Of a stretch of 43,010 bases of DNA, positions 1 through 7,455 are shown piece by piece (the first letter of the stretch is position 1; every line of letters begins with the position of its first letter). The position numbers and the translations under genes were made by a program. Under the pieces are notes generated by a model. It made no database searches. It worked only from the letters and a program-made list of their open reading frames with translations, and was not told where the DNA came from. This DNA comes from Anaerolineales bacterium (GTDB taxonomy: Bacteria; Chloroflexota; Anaerolineae; Anaerolineales; Villigracilaceae): positions 1 through 43,010 of the forward strand of contig JADLBX010000058.1 of the NCBI GenBank assembly GCA_020847435.1. Direction: 5' to 3'.

Positions 1-1144
1 GCGGCGATAAGGCGGGCGAAAATATCCATTGGAGTTTGTCGAGCGGTTCAGATGAAAACTTGGATGCCGCCGACCAAACGAGCCAGCACGCAATGTGAAA
101 TGCAAGGATGGATAACAAAAACCAAATAATTATTTCCCTGTACGTCAGTGCAATCGCATCGGATATACTGGTCGAATGGAATGGCGTAGGTTCGGCATTT
201 TCCACTTTGATTCTTTCCCATTCCCCATTCGGCAGTTCTTTCCGCAGGATGCCTTCTTCTCCTGCGGCAACTAATACGTATTCTTGATTTTCCTGTTGGA
301 CGATCAACATGTCATAGGGACCGAGATCCATATCTCGATTGGCGCGCTCGAAAAATATTTTTCTGTCAGCGGGTATTTCCCACGAAACTTCCCATGTTGT
401 GCCTCCATCTTTCGAGCGCTCGACGATCTCATCGCCGTTGATCCGATAACATTCATTTGGATAATTTGTCGAACATTCAACGATTGGCAGGGAGGCATAC
501 TCGCTTGGAAGTTCAAAGTCAGAATCGTACACCCGCTCCCACGATTTTCCGCCATCTTTACTAGCCGCCATTGTGTCCATATTCATGTCGAATGCAAAGA
601 CAGATCCATTCTTTTCTTTGAGGTGCGTAACTGTCGTAATGGTGGGCGCTACAGGTGAGGTGGCAATTGATGCAAATACCCCAATAGATAGAGCGACATA
701 GGCGAATCTGCTCCGCTTCCATTGTCGGCTTTGATTCCAAAGCCTCCACGCGGGGAGCATTGCAATCAAACCAATGAGATCTGTCCAATCAAGGCTGAAT
801 CGTGTTTGATAACCCACGAGGGAGGATGCGAATTGTGTTGTCAGCGAATTGACGGATGGAAATGTTTTGAGGAGGAGAAACCAGATCGCGACAAGCGCAA
901 ATGAGGTTTGCCCAACAACACGCGGCGTGAAGTTGAACTTTGAAAGTAAAACGCTCAAGACCGCCGCAACAATGAACGGGAAAAAGAATAACCCTGCGAA
1001 ATCGCTCAATTTGCCCGTCAGCCACGAGGGACTGACGGTTTTGAAAACGTGGTCGTTGAGTAATAGCAAAGCAATACTCAGTAGCGAGAGCGGATGCTGT
1101 AAACATCGCAGACTATTCTCAAACGATTGGTTTTCTCTTTTCAT
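1..1144 (-). CDS. Membrane protein with Asp-box (BNR) repeats, 3' end cut by window edge
   Basis: An open frame runs from an ATG at 1144 to the left edge without a stop, so at least 381 residues are present. The N-terminal ~150 residues hold several hydrophobic segments, including SIALLLLNDHVFKTVSP, GLFFFPFIVAAVLSVLL and FALVAIWFLLL. The middle is soluble and carries two Asp-box motifs of the S-x-D-x-G-x-x-W type, SKDGGKSWERV and SKDGGTTWEVSW, as seen in sialidase/BNR and Ycf48-like beta-propellers. A further hydrophobic helix (IIIWFLLSILAFHIACWLVW) lies near the right end of the visible frame. It lies 43 nt downstream of kbl on the same strand. Function is not recognised. A membrane-anchored propeller-like sensor or scaffold is an inference. 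Only two Asp-boxes are visible, too few for a complete propeller. Confidence 0.8.
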   Translation of the reverse strand, partial: MKRENQSFENSLRCLQHPLSLLSIALLLLNDHVFKTVSPSWLTGKLSDFAGLFFFPFIVAAVLSVLLSKFNFTPRVVGQTSFALVAIWFLLLKTFPSVNSLTTQFASSLVGYQTRFSLDWTDLIGLIAMLPAWRLWNQSRQWKRSRFAYVALSIGVFASIATSPVAPTITTVTHLKEKNGSVFAFDMNMDTMAASKDGGKSWERVYDSDFELPSEYASLPIVECSTNYPNECYRINGDEIVERSKDGGTTWEVSWEIPADRKIFFERANRDMDLGPYDMLIVQQENQEYVLVAAGEEGILRKELPNGEWERIKVENAEPTPFHSTSISDAIALTYREIIIWFLLSILAFHIACWLVWSAASKFSSEPLDKLQWIFSPALSP

Positions 1145-1158
1145 GATGTCTCTGAATC

Positions 1159-1190
1159 GTCAACTACGCGACTATTCGACCATCCGACTA
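1159..1190. repeat. 8-bp tandem repeat overlapping the kbl stop codon
   Basis: Read on the minus strand, this is four 8-bp units of the form TAGTCGNN: TAGTCGGA, TGGTCGAA, TAGTCGCG, TAGTTGAC. The first TAG is the kbl stop codon. It fills most of the gap between kbl and the next gene. Confidence 0.6.
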
Positions 1191-2366
1191 GATGACTCCA
1201 AGTCTCTTCCCAACCCTCGCAAACGCCTCCAACCCCTGACCCAGATCATCGCGGTCGTGCGAGGCGGAGATCATCACGCGGATGCGCGCCTTGCCCTTTG
1301 CGACAGTGGGGAATCCGATGGACATGGCGAAGACTCCCTCCTCGAACAGTTCGCGGCTGAATTGTTGGGCGAGCGGCGCTTCGCCGAGCATCACGGGCGT
1401 GATGGGCGGTTCGCTGACGCCTGTATCGAATCCCAGTTTCTTCATTTCCTCTTTGAAATAACGCGCGTTGTCCCAAAGTTTGTCCACGAGTTCGGTCGAT
1501 TCTTCGAGCAGGTCAACCGCCGCGAGACACGCCGCCGCGTCGGGCGCGGTGACTGCTGACGAAAACAGGAACGGGCGTCCACGCTGACGCAACCATTCGA
1601 TGATGGTCTTGTTCCCCGCGACCATCCCGCCGACCACGCCGAACGCCTTCGACATCGTGCCGACTTCGATATCAATTTTTCCGTGCAAGCCGAAGTGGTC
1701 CACGATGCCGCGCCCGCCTTTTCCCAAAACGCCTTCGCCGTGCGCGTCGTCCACCATCAACAAAATATCGTATTTCTTTGCGACCTCATACAAGGCGGGC
1801 AGGGGGGCGATGTCGCCGTCCATGCTGAAAACGCCGTCGGTGATGATCAGGCTTCGGCGGAAAGAAGACGCGTGCTCTTTGATCGCGTCCTCCAACGCCT
1901 CCGCGTCGTTATGTTCGTACGCGACGATCTTCGCGCCCGAGAGTCGGCATCCGTCTATGATCGACGCGTGATTCAATCGATCCGAAAAGATCACATCCTC
2001 TTTACCGACCAACGCCGAGATCGCGCCAAGATTGGCAGTGAAGCCCGATTGAAACGTGATGACATCCTCCGCGCCTTTGAACTTTGCGAGCCGCGCTTCG
2101 AGTTGCATGTGCAGGTCGGTGGTGCCTGCGATCGTCCGCACGGCGGCGGGACCCACGCCGAATTTTTTCGTCGCCTCTTTCGCCGCCTCGACCAACTTCG
2201 GATGGTTCGCCAAGCCCAAATAATTATTCGAGCAAAAATTCAACACGTCCTTGCCGTCCACCACGAGCCGCGCGCCCTGCGCCGACCCGATCGTGCGGAT
2301 GCGGTTGTACAATCCCTGCTCTTTCAATCCGTCAATTTCTTGCGTGAGCCAATCAATTTTTGACAT
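1188..2366 (-). CDS. kbl: Glycine C-acetyltransferase (2-amino-3-ketobutyrate CoA ligase)
   Basis: This is a PLP enzyme of the alpha-oxoamine synthase family, 392 residues, the usual length for Kbl. It cleaves 2-amino-3-ketobutyrate with CoA to glycine and acetyl-CoA in threonine breakdown. Visible motifs are the substrate/PLP histidine in LNHASIIDG (H133), the PLP-ring aspartate region VDDAHG (D207, H209) and the Schiff-base lysine in GTMSKAFG (K240). The ATG at 2366 is preceded by AAAGGAG. No threonine dehydrogenase (tdh) is adjacent, so the pathway partner must lie elsewhere. Related family members (BioF, HemA, serine palmitoyltransferase) are the main alternatives; overall similarity favours Kbl. 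Confidence 0.9.
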   Translation of the reverse strand: MSKIDWLTQEIDGLKEQGLYNRIRTIGSAQGARLVVDGKDVLNFCSNNYLGLANHPKLVEAAKEATKKFGVGPAAVRTIAGTTDLHMQLEARLAKFKGAEDVITFQSGFTANLGAISALVGKEDVIFSDRLNHASIIDGCRLSGAKIVAYEHNDAEALEDAIKEHASSFRRSLIITDGVFSMDGDIAPLPALYEVAKKYDILLMVDDAHGEGVLGKGGRGIVDHFGLHGKIDIEVGTMSKAFGVVGGMVAGNKTIIEWLRQRGRPFLFSSAVTAPDAAACLAAVDLLEESTELVDKLWDNARYFKEEMKKLGFDTGVSEPPITPVMLGEAPLAQQFSRELFEEGVFAMSIGFPTVAKGKARIRVMISASHDRDDLGQGLEAFARVGKRLGVI

Positions 2367-2389
2367 GGAAACTCCTTTATCATTTCGTC

Positions 2390-2419
2390 GGTGGTCGAGC
2401 GCAAGCAGTCGAGACCACC
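2390..2419. repeat. Palindromic repeat, GGTCTCGA/TCGACC family, copy A
   Basis: Arms GGTGGTC (2390-2396) and GACCACC (2413-2419) flank a short centre. It sits in the kbl 5' leader and belongs to the same family as the copies at 2453-2502, 2856-2886 and 23718-23773. Confidence 0.65.
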
Positions 2420-2452
2420 AGTGTTCAAGAAAATAATTTTTTGATTCGTGCG

Positions 2453-2502
2453 CGCTGGTCTCGGTACGTCCCGCAAAGATCAGCGGGACTACTCGACCAG
2501 CG
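2453..2502. repeat. Palindromic repeat, GGTCTCGA/TCGACC family, copy B
   Basis: Outer arms CGCTGGTC (2453-2460) and GACCAGCG (2495-2502) enclose inner arms GTCCCGC (2468-2474) and GCGGGAC (2483-2489). The element overlaps the 3' end of the upstream minus-strand gene and supplies its last codons and its TAG stop. Confidence 0.7.
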
Positions 2503-4108
2503 TTTCAATCTCTGCAAACAACCCCAACTCGATCATCGCTTCCATTACTTTTTGGATGGCTCCGCTTTTGACGATGACCGCTGTGGGACTTAATACCTCG
2601 CCTAAAAATTTTCCCGCCCATGACTTGCGCATCTCTTCCAACAGTTCGGGCTGACTCACCCGTAGGACGGTTTGAGTCTCCACCCGCGCCTCCGTGCCTT
2701 TGGCTTCCCAACGCTTCAGCGCTTTCACCAGCGGCGGCGGGACTTTGCCGTCCGTGTGCTTGACCAACAGCGAAAGCAGTTGCTCGGCTTTCAATCCCTG
2801 TTCCTTCGCGTGCTTCAACGATTGCGCGGTGATTTGGTATTTATATTTATCACCTTTGGTCTCGATACGCTCCGCTACTCGACCAACGTCTTCCCACTCA
2901 CAAAACCTCGCAAATTGATACCGAACGACGCGTGGAGCAGTTCGCTCGATGCTGATCTTACCGTTTGATGAAGCCGCCACTTTCCCACTTTCCACTTTCT
3001 TGCTCTCGAATGACTTAATTCGAAAAGCCGTCGCCTCTTCCGCTCCCTCCGCAAACGACAAATCTACCTGTCCCAGCCAGTGCAAGATAGTTATGAAGAA
3101 TCGAATCAACGCGCCATCTACTTCGTTCCATGAATCAAATCCGCGCAGATAATGCCCATCGGCGGCGCGTTTGATGAACCACGAGTCGTAATCTCCTGCG
3201 GGGCGTTGAAAGTCGGCGTATTTTGTTTTGATGTCGCGGACGAAGGCGTTGAGGCTCCACCACTTGCCTTCGGGGATGGCGTCGAGCAGGTTAAACAAAA
3301 ATTCACGCGTCTCTTGCGGTTGGTTCGTCCATTCGCCCTCGCAGACGAGGCTCGGCATGAGTTTGAGTTCGTTGAATGTGTCGCTTTCCATCCATGCGGC
3401 GTGGAGCATTGTCAACGCGTCGGCGCGGGAGGCTTCGAGAAAATTTTTGACGGCTTCGGTTTGGATTGTGTTAGTCTCGATCAAGTTTGCAGAGGAAAGC
3501 AATGCAACAAGTCGTTGGTCAAATTGCCAATTTGACCTACTCATTCGCAACGCGGCAAGCATTGTCGTGGCATCGTCGAGGATGGAATCGTCCGCGAGAA
3601 TCTCTTTTCCCTTTTCGGCGGGAGAGGCGGGGCGAGCCAACGGCTCGCCCATCTTTCCTCTTTCCTCTTTCTTTTCTTTGCGATTCAAAAGCATGAAAAT
3701 ATCATCAGGGATGTATGCGAATTCTTGCGAGCCTTTATCCGTATCGAAGAATGCCCGCGCCAATAAACCGCGATAGAACAGAATCTCCGAGGTTGAAATC
3801 GGATTGAGATGCGGCTTCTCTCGGTCGCGTTTGCCCGCGCCCATTTCGCGGATGTCGCCGAATTGACGCGTGAAGGTCGCCCAGGGGATGCGTCCGTTGG
3901 AGGCGCGGAGGGCGGCGAGAGCCGAGTCCGCTTTGGGGGGGAGAGAATCTAAAAGTTCGGCGAGCAGGTTGACGTCGAGGAGAGAAGCGGTTAGTTCATC
4001 CCGCGCGGAGTCGGCATCCGTAGAGTCCAGTTCGAGTCCCCAAAAATCCGCAATGATGCGGAGGTGTCCGAGATCTTGTTTGAGGAGGGAGTGGGTGAGG
4101 TCGGGCAT
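2489..4108 (-). CDS. Helicase C-terminal/XPB-Ssl2-like protein without a helicase core
   Basis: 539 residues from the ATG at 4108; an upstream in-frame TTG is less likely. The C-terminal third ([52 protein letters not shown]) resembles the helicase-conserved C-terminal/XPB-Ssl2-like family found as stand-alone proteins in Actinobacteria and Chloroflexi. No Walker A or DEAD/DEAH box is visible, so it is unlikely to be an ATPase by itself; a DNA-repair or transcription-associated role is only an inference. Three coding stretches look repeat-derived: TTTCCTC heptamers with a palindrome near 3633-3674, CCACTTT heptamers at 2977-2998, and a palindrome at 2856-2886 encoding [11 protein letters not shown]. 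The last codons come from another palindrome. Confidence 0.72.
   Translation of the reverse strand: MPDLTHSLLKQDLGHLRIIADFWGLELDSTDADSARDELTASLLDVNLLAELLDSLPPKADSALAALRASNGRIPWATFTRQFGDIREMGAGKRDREKPHLNPISTSEILFYRGLLARAFFDTDKGSQEFAYIPDDIFMLLNRKEKKEERGKMGEPLARPASPAEKGKEILADDSILDDATTMLAALRMSRSNWQFDQRLVALLSSANLIETNTIQTEAVKNFLEASRADALTMLHAAWMESDTFNELKLMPSLVCEGEWTNQPQETREFLFNLLDAIPEGKWWSLNAFVRDIKTKYADFQRPAGDYDSWFIKRAADGHYLRGFDSWNEVDGALIRFFITILHWLGQVDLSFAEGAEEATAFRIKSFESKKVESGKVAASSNGKISIERTAPRVVRYQFARFCEWEDVGRVAERIETKGDKYKYQITAQSLKHAKEQGLKAEQLLSLLVKHTDGKVPPPLVKALKRWEAKGTEARVETQTVLRVSQPELLEEMRKSWAGKFLGEVLSPTAVIVKSGAIQKVMEAMIELGLFAEIETLVE
2856..2886. repeat. Palindromic repeat, GGTCTCGA/TCGACC family, copy C, in coding sequence
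   Basis: The sequence starts TTGGTCTCGATACG and ends CTACTCGACCAA, forming a quasi-palindrome inside the helicase-like gene. It is read in frame there as part of [11 protein letters not shown]. Confidence 0.65.
2977..2998. repeat. CCACTTT heptanucleotide tandem repeat in coding sequence
   Basis: Three near-identical units, CCACTTTC, CCACTTT and CCACTTT, lie inside the helicase-like gene. They encode the low-complexity segment KKVESGKV. Confidence 0.55.
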
Positions 4109-4123
4109 GGGGTAAGTATACAA

Positions 4124-4197
4124 GTAGACAGGTAAACACGTAAACAGGTAAAGCGCCCATTTGTTTACGTGTCTACTTGTGTACCTGTCTACCCCCT
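4124..4197. repeat. Imperfect inverted repeat built from GTAAACA/GTAGACA units
   Basis: The stretch holds AAGTAGACAGGTAAACACG and, farther on, TGTTTACGTGTCTACTTGTG, which are largely complementary. It lies between the lipid kinase stop and the helicase-like start, both on the minus strand. It could fold in RNA, but no clear terminator T-run is present. Confidence 0.55.
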
Positions 4198-5106
4198 GAC
4201 AACCTTCAACGCGTTCGGCAAAATTTCAAAGTTGACTTTGCGAACGTCTGTGCCTGGACCTGAAAAAATTTCGCCGTCGGTGTGGATGTACAGCGGGCGG
4301 TCGGCGGTGAGTGAGAATTTTTTGCAAGCGCCCATTTTGACTTCTTTGAAGCGACCGTGCGTGCCTTTCATCACTTCGGGCAGGATGCGGAACATCATGG
4401 CGCGGCTCACGTCGGTGATCATCGCGTAATTGAGGATGCCATCGTCAATTTTTGCATCGGGCGCGATGAGGAAGCCGCCGCCTTCGCGCGGTCCGTTGCA
4501 CAGCACGAGGTAGATGACTTTTTGTTCCCATTTTTCGGCGTCGGTTTCAATTTGCATTTTGATCGGGTTGTGGTCAATGATGATGGTTTGCACAACCGAC
4601 GTGAGATACATGAGGAAGCCGCGCAGGAGGGGGAGGCGATGCGAACGGATGGTGACTGTCGCGCCGAAGCCGATGCCGAGCGTGTTGTCGAAATATTCTT
4701 TGCGCCCGTTGCCGTCGGTCATCAAGCCGAGGTCTACGGTAGAGGCTTCGCCGTCGAGGGCGCGGCGCAAGGCTTGGTCCGATTTTTTCGTCGCGCCGAT
4801 GCCGTGCGCGAAGTCGTTGCCCGAGCCGACGGGGACGACTCCGAGAATTGGGCGTTTGTTTTCATGGACTTGCATGATGCCGTTGATCGTTTCATGGACG
4901 GTGCCGTCGCCGCCCATGGCAATGATGCGGTCATATCCTTCCTCGCCTGCCTGCTTAGCCAACTCGATGGCGTGACCCGGGTAAACTGTTCCGCTCCACG
5001 AAACGTTGCCGTGCTGTTCGGTGATGGAGCGCAGGTCGCGCGCCACGCGCCAGGCGTTGCCCATATCCGCCATGGGGTTGAGGATGATTTTGATTTTGGA
5101 TGGCAT
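4189..5106 (-). CDS. Diacylglycerol kinase family (YegS/BmrU-like) lipid kinase
   Basis: 305 residues, typical length. The DAGK catalytic domain is clear: nucleotide-binding GGDGTVHE (residues 65-72) and GSGNDFA (94-100), followed by the beta-sandwich C-terminal half ending in a conserved YIHTDGE segment. Members phosphorylate diacylglycerol, sphingosine-like or undecaprenol-like lipids using ATP; which lipid is used here cannot be told from sequence. It would act at the inner face of the membrane. The ATG at 5106 has GGAGG about 8 nt upstream. The leader contains the palindrome at 5127-5160 and a TATAAT at 5172-5177. Confidence 0.9.
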   Translation of the reverse strand: MPSKIKIILNPMADMGNAWRVARDLRSITEQHGNVSWSGTVYPGHAIELAKQAGEEGYDRIIAMGGDGTVHETINGIMQVHENKRPILGVVPVGSGNDFAHGIGATKKSDQALRRALDGEASTVDLGLMTDGNGRKEYFDNTLGIGFGATVTIRSHRLPLLRGFLMYLTSVVQTIIIDHNPIKMQIETDAEKWEQKVIYLVLCNGPREGGGFLIAPDAKIDDGILNYAMITDVSRAMMFRILPEVMKGTHGRFKEVKMGACKKFSLTADRPLYIHTDGEIFSGPGTDVRKVNFEILPNALKVVRG

Positions 5107-5126
5107 GAAGGATTCCTCCGTAGAGT

Positions 5127-5160
5127 CGTGACAGTCACTTTTTTTAAAGTGACTGTCACG
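5127..5160. repeat. Palindrome CGTGACAGTCACTTT, copy 1
   Basis: Perfect 15-bp arms CGTGACAGTCACTTT (5127-5141) and AAAGTGACTGTCACG (5146-5160). It lies in the lipid kinase leader. A near-identical element forms the C-terminal codons of the gene ending at 26984. Confidence 0.85.
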
Positions 5161-5171
5161 TTTTTGCTTCG

Positions 5172-5177
5172 ATTATA
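5172..5177 (-). promoter_or_regulatory. -10 box TATAAT for the lipid kinase gene
   Basis: A perfect TATAAT on the minus strand, 66 nt upstream of the ATG at 5106. No good -35 is visible at 16-18 bp. The resulting leader would contain the palindrome at 5127-5160. Confidence 0.45.
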
Positions 5178-5201
5178 ACCGCCGTAAAACAAATCGGAGG
5201 C

Positions 5202-6434
5202 TCATTCGCCTCCGACTCTGTGCGTGGATAAGGGAGCGGTAATTTCGCGTGCGATGCGGAACGACCCTCTTTGGTGTTTCTTGGCTTCGTACAGTGCGGC
5301 GTCTGCGGCGCGCAACAGATCGGGACCTAACTTGGCGTGCAGGGGATACAGCGCGATGCCGCCGGAGATCCCCAGTTTGAGAGCGCTGTTATCGGGTAGT
5401 TTATATTTGATGTTCTGCATCCCCTCGACGATCTTTTGCGCGACGATCCTCGCCGCGGCGAGATCGGCTTGCGTTAGGATCAATGTTAATTCATCGCCGC
5501 CGTAGCGCGCCAGAAAATCGGTGTTACGTACGCCGCGCGCCAGTTGGTTGAAGGCCAGCCGCAGGACGTCGTCGCCGACGGTGTGACCGTAGGTGTCGTT
5601 GACCGCTTTAAAGCCGTCGAGGTCCATCATTATGACCGCGAACGAATAGCCGTTCCGCCGCGCCGAGACCACCTCGTGTTCCAGCCGTTCATCGAGCGCG
5701 CGGCGGTTGGGCAAGCCGGTCAACGTGTCGCTGTAGGCTTGGCGGCTGATCAGTTGGTGCAGGCTGGCGTTCGAGATCGCCACCGCAGCTTGATCCGATA
5801 GCAACCCCAATAGCCGCAACTCCGAGGGGGAGAATCCGCCCGTGATCAGGCGTGCAAGATTCATCACTCCCACAACGTTCTCGCCGAATTTAAGTGGAAT
5901 GCCGATGATGGAGCCAGCCCAATCGGGAGGCGTATTTGCATAGAATGGATGCGCCCGCATATCCTCGATGATGATGGTTTTGCCGCTGCGCGCCACCGAG
6001 TAGGTGAGCCCGTTCGAGCGCGGTTTGGACCAGGGTTTATTGTTCACCCCATCGGAGCCGAGCGCCGCGCCGAAAGAGAGTCGATTATTTTTATACAGGA
6101 AGATGTTGATATCGCGCGCGTTGTTGATCAAGCGCAAGGCTTCGCTGACGACTGCGTCCAGCACTTCAGGCAGGTCGAGGCTGGCGGTCAGGTTGATGCT
6201 CAGTTTCTTGAGCGCCTCCAGTTCCTCGGTCTGTTGTTTAAGCAGGGCGAGTAGGGCGCGGTTTTCGATCAATTGCCGCGCCAGTTGCGCAGGCGTTAGT
6301 TCTTTGTGCTTTTCGGATGCAGACAATAGAATATCAAGGACTTTGAGATGATTCTCGATTTCGACCGGATGGATGCCCAATTCAATCAGCGCCCTGCGTG
6401 TTTCATCGAGTTTGGATTTCTGTATTTCGCCCAT
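5202..6434 (-). CDS. GAF-GGDEF diguanylate cyclase
   Basis: 410 residues. A predicted N-terminal helical/coiled segment (to ~80) is followed by a GAF domain (~80-230) and a GGDEF domain (~240-395). The active-site loop reads RYGGDEL, with Leu in place of the usual Phe. The inhibitory RxxD site (RNTD) lies five residues before it, so c-di-GMP product inhibition is expected. The domain begins with the conserved DTLTGLPNRR and DLDGFKAVND segments, so activity is likely. It makes c-di-GMP from two GTP. No transmembrane segment is visible, so it is probably cytosolic with a small-molecule or redox GAF input. It is divergent from the DprE2-like gene, and the shared intergenic region has a self-complementary ATTATAAT. 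Confidence 0.92.
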   Translation of the reverse strand: MGEIQKSKLDETRRALIELGIHPVEIENHLKVLDILLSASEKHKELTPAQLARQLIENRALLALLKQQTEELEALKKLSINLTASLDLPEVLDAVVSEALRLINNARDINIFLYKNNRLSFGAALGSDGVNNKPWSKPRSNGLTYSVARSGKTIIIEDMRAHPFYANTPPDWAGSIIGIPLKFGENVVGVMNLARLITGGFSPSELRLLGLLSDQAAVAISNASLHQLISRQAYSDTLTGLPNRRALDERLEHEVVSARRNGYSFAVIMMDLDGFKAVNDTYGHTVGDDVLRLAFNQLARGVRNTDFLARYGGDELTLILTQADLAAARIVAQKIVEGMQNIKYKLPDNSALKLGISGGIALYPLHAKLGPDLLRAADAALYEAKKHQRGSFRIAREITAPLSTHRVGGE

Positions 6435-6514
6435 ACTTCACTTCGATTGGTTCGCCATTAGACCATAACTTGTGTTCGATCCGGCTGGCTCATTCTTCCT
6501 ACTCGCTGGCGTTC

Positions 6515-6522
6515 ATTATAAT
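6515..6522. promoter_or_regulatory. Self-complementary -10 octamer ATTATAAT (possible bidirectional promoter)
   Basis: ATTATAAT reads as TATAAT on both strands and sits between the divergent diguanylate cyclase and SDR genes. The -35 regions are not consensus. Confidence 0.4.
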
Positions 6523-6576
6523 CGTGCGGCTGGCCAGGTGGATTACATGCCCGTTACAGCCTGCCCGGTTTCGATA

Positions 6577-6585
6577 TGCTACAAT
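6577..6585 (+). promoter_or_regulatory. Extended -10 promoter TGCTACAAT
   Basis: TGC followed by TACAAT (6580-6585) fits an extended -10, 28 nt before the GTG at 6614. The ribosome binding site GGAGG (6605-6609 region) lies in the resulting leader. Confidence 0.45.
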
Positions 6586-6613
6586 GGGAGCGCCCCCCAC
6601 ATCTGGAGGAAAC

Positions 6614-7399
6614 GTGTCTGACTCACCCATACCTGCCTCTCCTACTCCGCTGAATCCACGCCGACGAGGAATCGTCCTCGGCGCCTCGGATGGACTCGGC
6701 GCCGCGCTCGCGCGTCAACTTTCAGCGGAAGGTTTTTCGCTTGCGTTGATCGCCCGCCGCGCCGATAAACTGAACGCGCTCTGCCAGGAGATTAACTCGC
6801 AAGACGGGCAGGCTTGGGCATACGCCCATAACGTGAGCGACTATGATGCGGTTCCAGCCTTGTTGCGTAAAATCGTCGCGGATCTCGGCGGACTTGATTT
6901 AGTCATTTATGTTGCCAGCGTCAACCTTCCGCCCGGCGGATTGGATAAATACAACTTCGAAAATGATAAACAAATGATCGAAGTCAATTTGATCGGCGCA
7001 ATGGCATGGTTGACTCCGATCGCGGAAATGTTCCAGTCCGCCAAAGCGGGACAGATCGTCGGCATTTCATCTGTTGCTGGCGACCGCGGACGCGTGGGCA
7101 ATCCCGGTTACAACACCTCCAAAGCCGGGTTGACGACGTATCTCGAAGCGTTGCGGAACCGGCTCACCCGTCACGGCGTGAACGTGTTGACGGTGAAGCC
7201 GGGCTTTATGAAAACCGAAATGCTCAAAGCCGCGGCGGGTCCGACGCCGTTTGCGATCGAGCCAGACGTTGCCGCGAACCACATCGTGAAAGCCATGAAG
7301 AAACGCAAACAAGTCATTTACACCGCGCCCATCTGGCGCTGGATCATGCTGGCGATTCAACACACGCCGTCGTTCGTTTTTAGAAAGTTATCCTTCTAA
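6614..7399 (+). CDS. SDR oxidoreductase resembling DprE2 (decaprenylphosphoryl-2-keto-ribose reductase)
   Basis: 261 residues from the GTG at 6614, chosen because GGAGG precedes it by 5 nt; longer in-frame starts run into the intergenic region. The Rossmann motif is GASDGLG (23-29). The catalytic serine is in the SS pair at 152-153, with Tyr166 and Lys170 in YNTSK. The C-terminus (YTAPIWRWIMLAIQHTPS, then FRKLSF) closely matches that of mycobacterial DprE2, remembered as APAAFRYVMMVLRHIPRS and then FRKLPI. It precedes a DprE1-like oxidase by 56 nt. By analogy the pair would oxidise and re-reduce a polyprenyl-phosphate pentose at C2 (ribose to arabinose). The actual substrate here is unproven. 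Confidence 0.85.
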   Translation: MSDSPIPASPTPLNPRRRGIVLGASDGLGAALARQLSAEGFSLALIARRADKLNALCQEINSQDGQAWAYAHNVSDYDAVPALLRKIVADLGGLDLVIYVASVNLPPGGLDKYNFENDKQMIEVNLIGAMAWLTPIAEMFQSAKAGQIVGISSVAGDRGRVGNPGYNTSKAGLTTYLEALRNRLTRHGVNVLTVKPGFMKTEMLKAAAGPTPFAIEPDVAANHIVKAMKKRKQVIYTAPIWRWIMLAIQHTPSFVFRKLSF

Positions 7400-7413
7400 A
7401 ACGCTGAGGATTT

Positions 7414-7447
7414 GAGAATTGGAGAATTCTCCAATCCTCCAATTCTC
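7414..7447. repeat. Intergenic hairpin GAGAATTGGAG/CTCCAATTCTC
   Basis: Perfect 11-bp arms at 7414-7424 and 7437-7447, with a nested GGAGAATTCTCC palindrome. A TTT follows, so weak termination is possible, but it lies inside the DprE2-DprE1-like gene pair. Confidence 0.6.
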
Positions 7448-7455
7448 TTTCAGCC

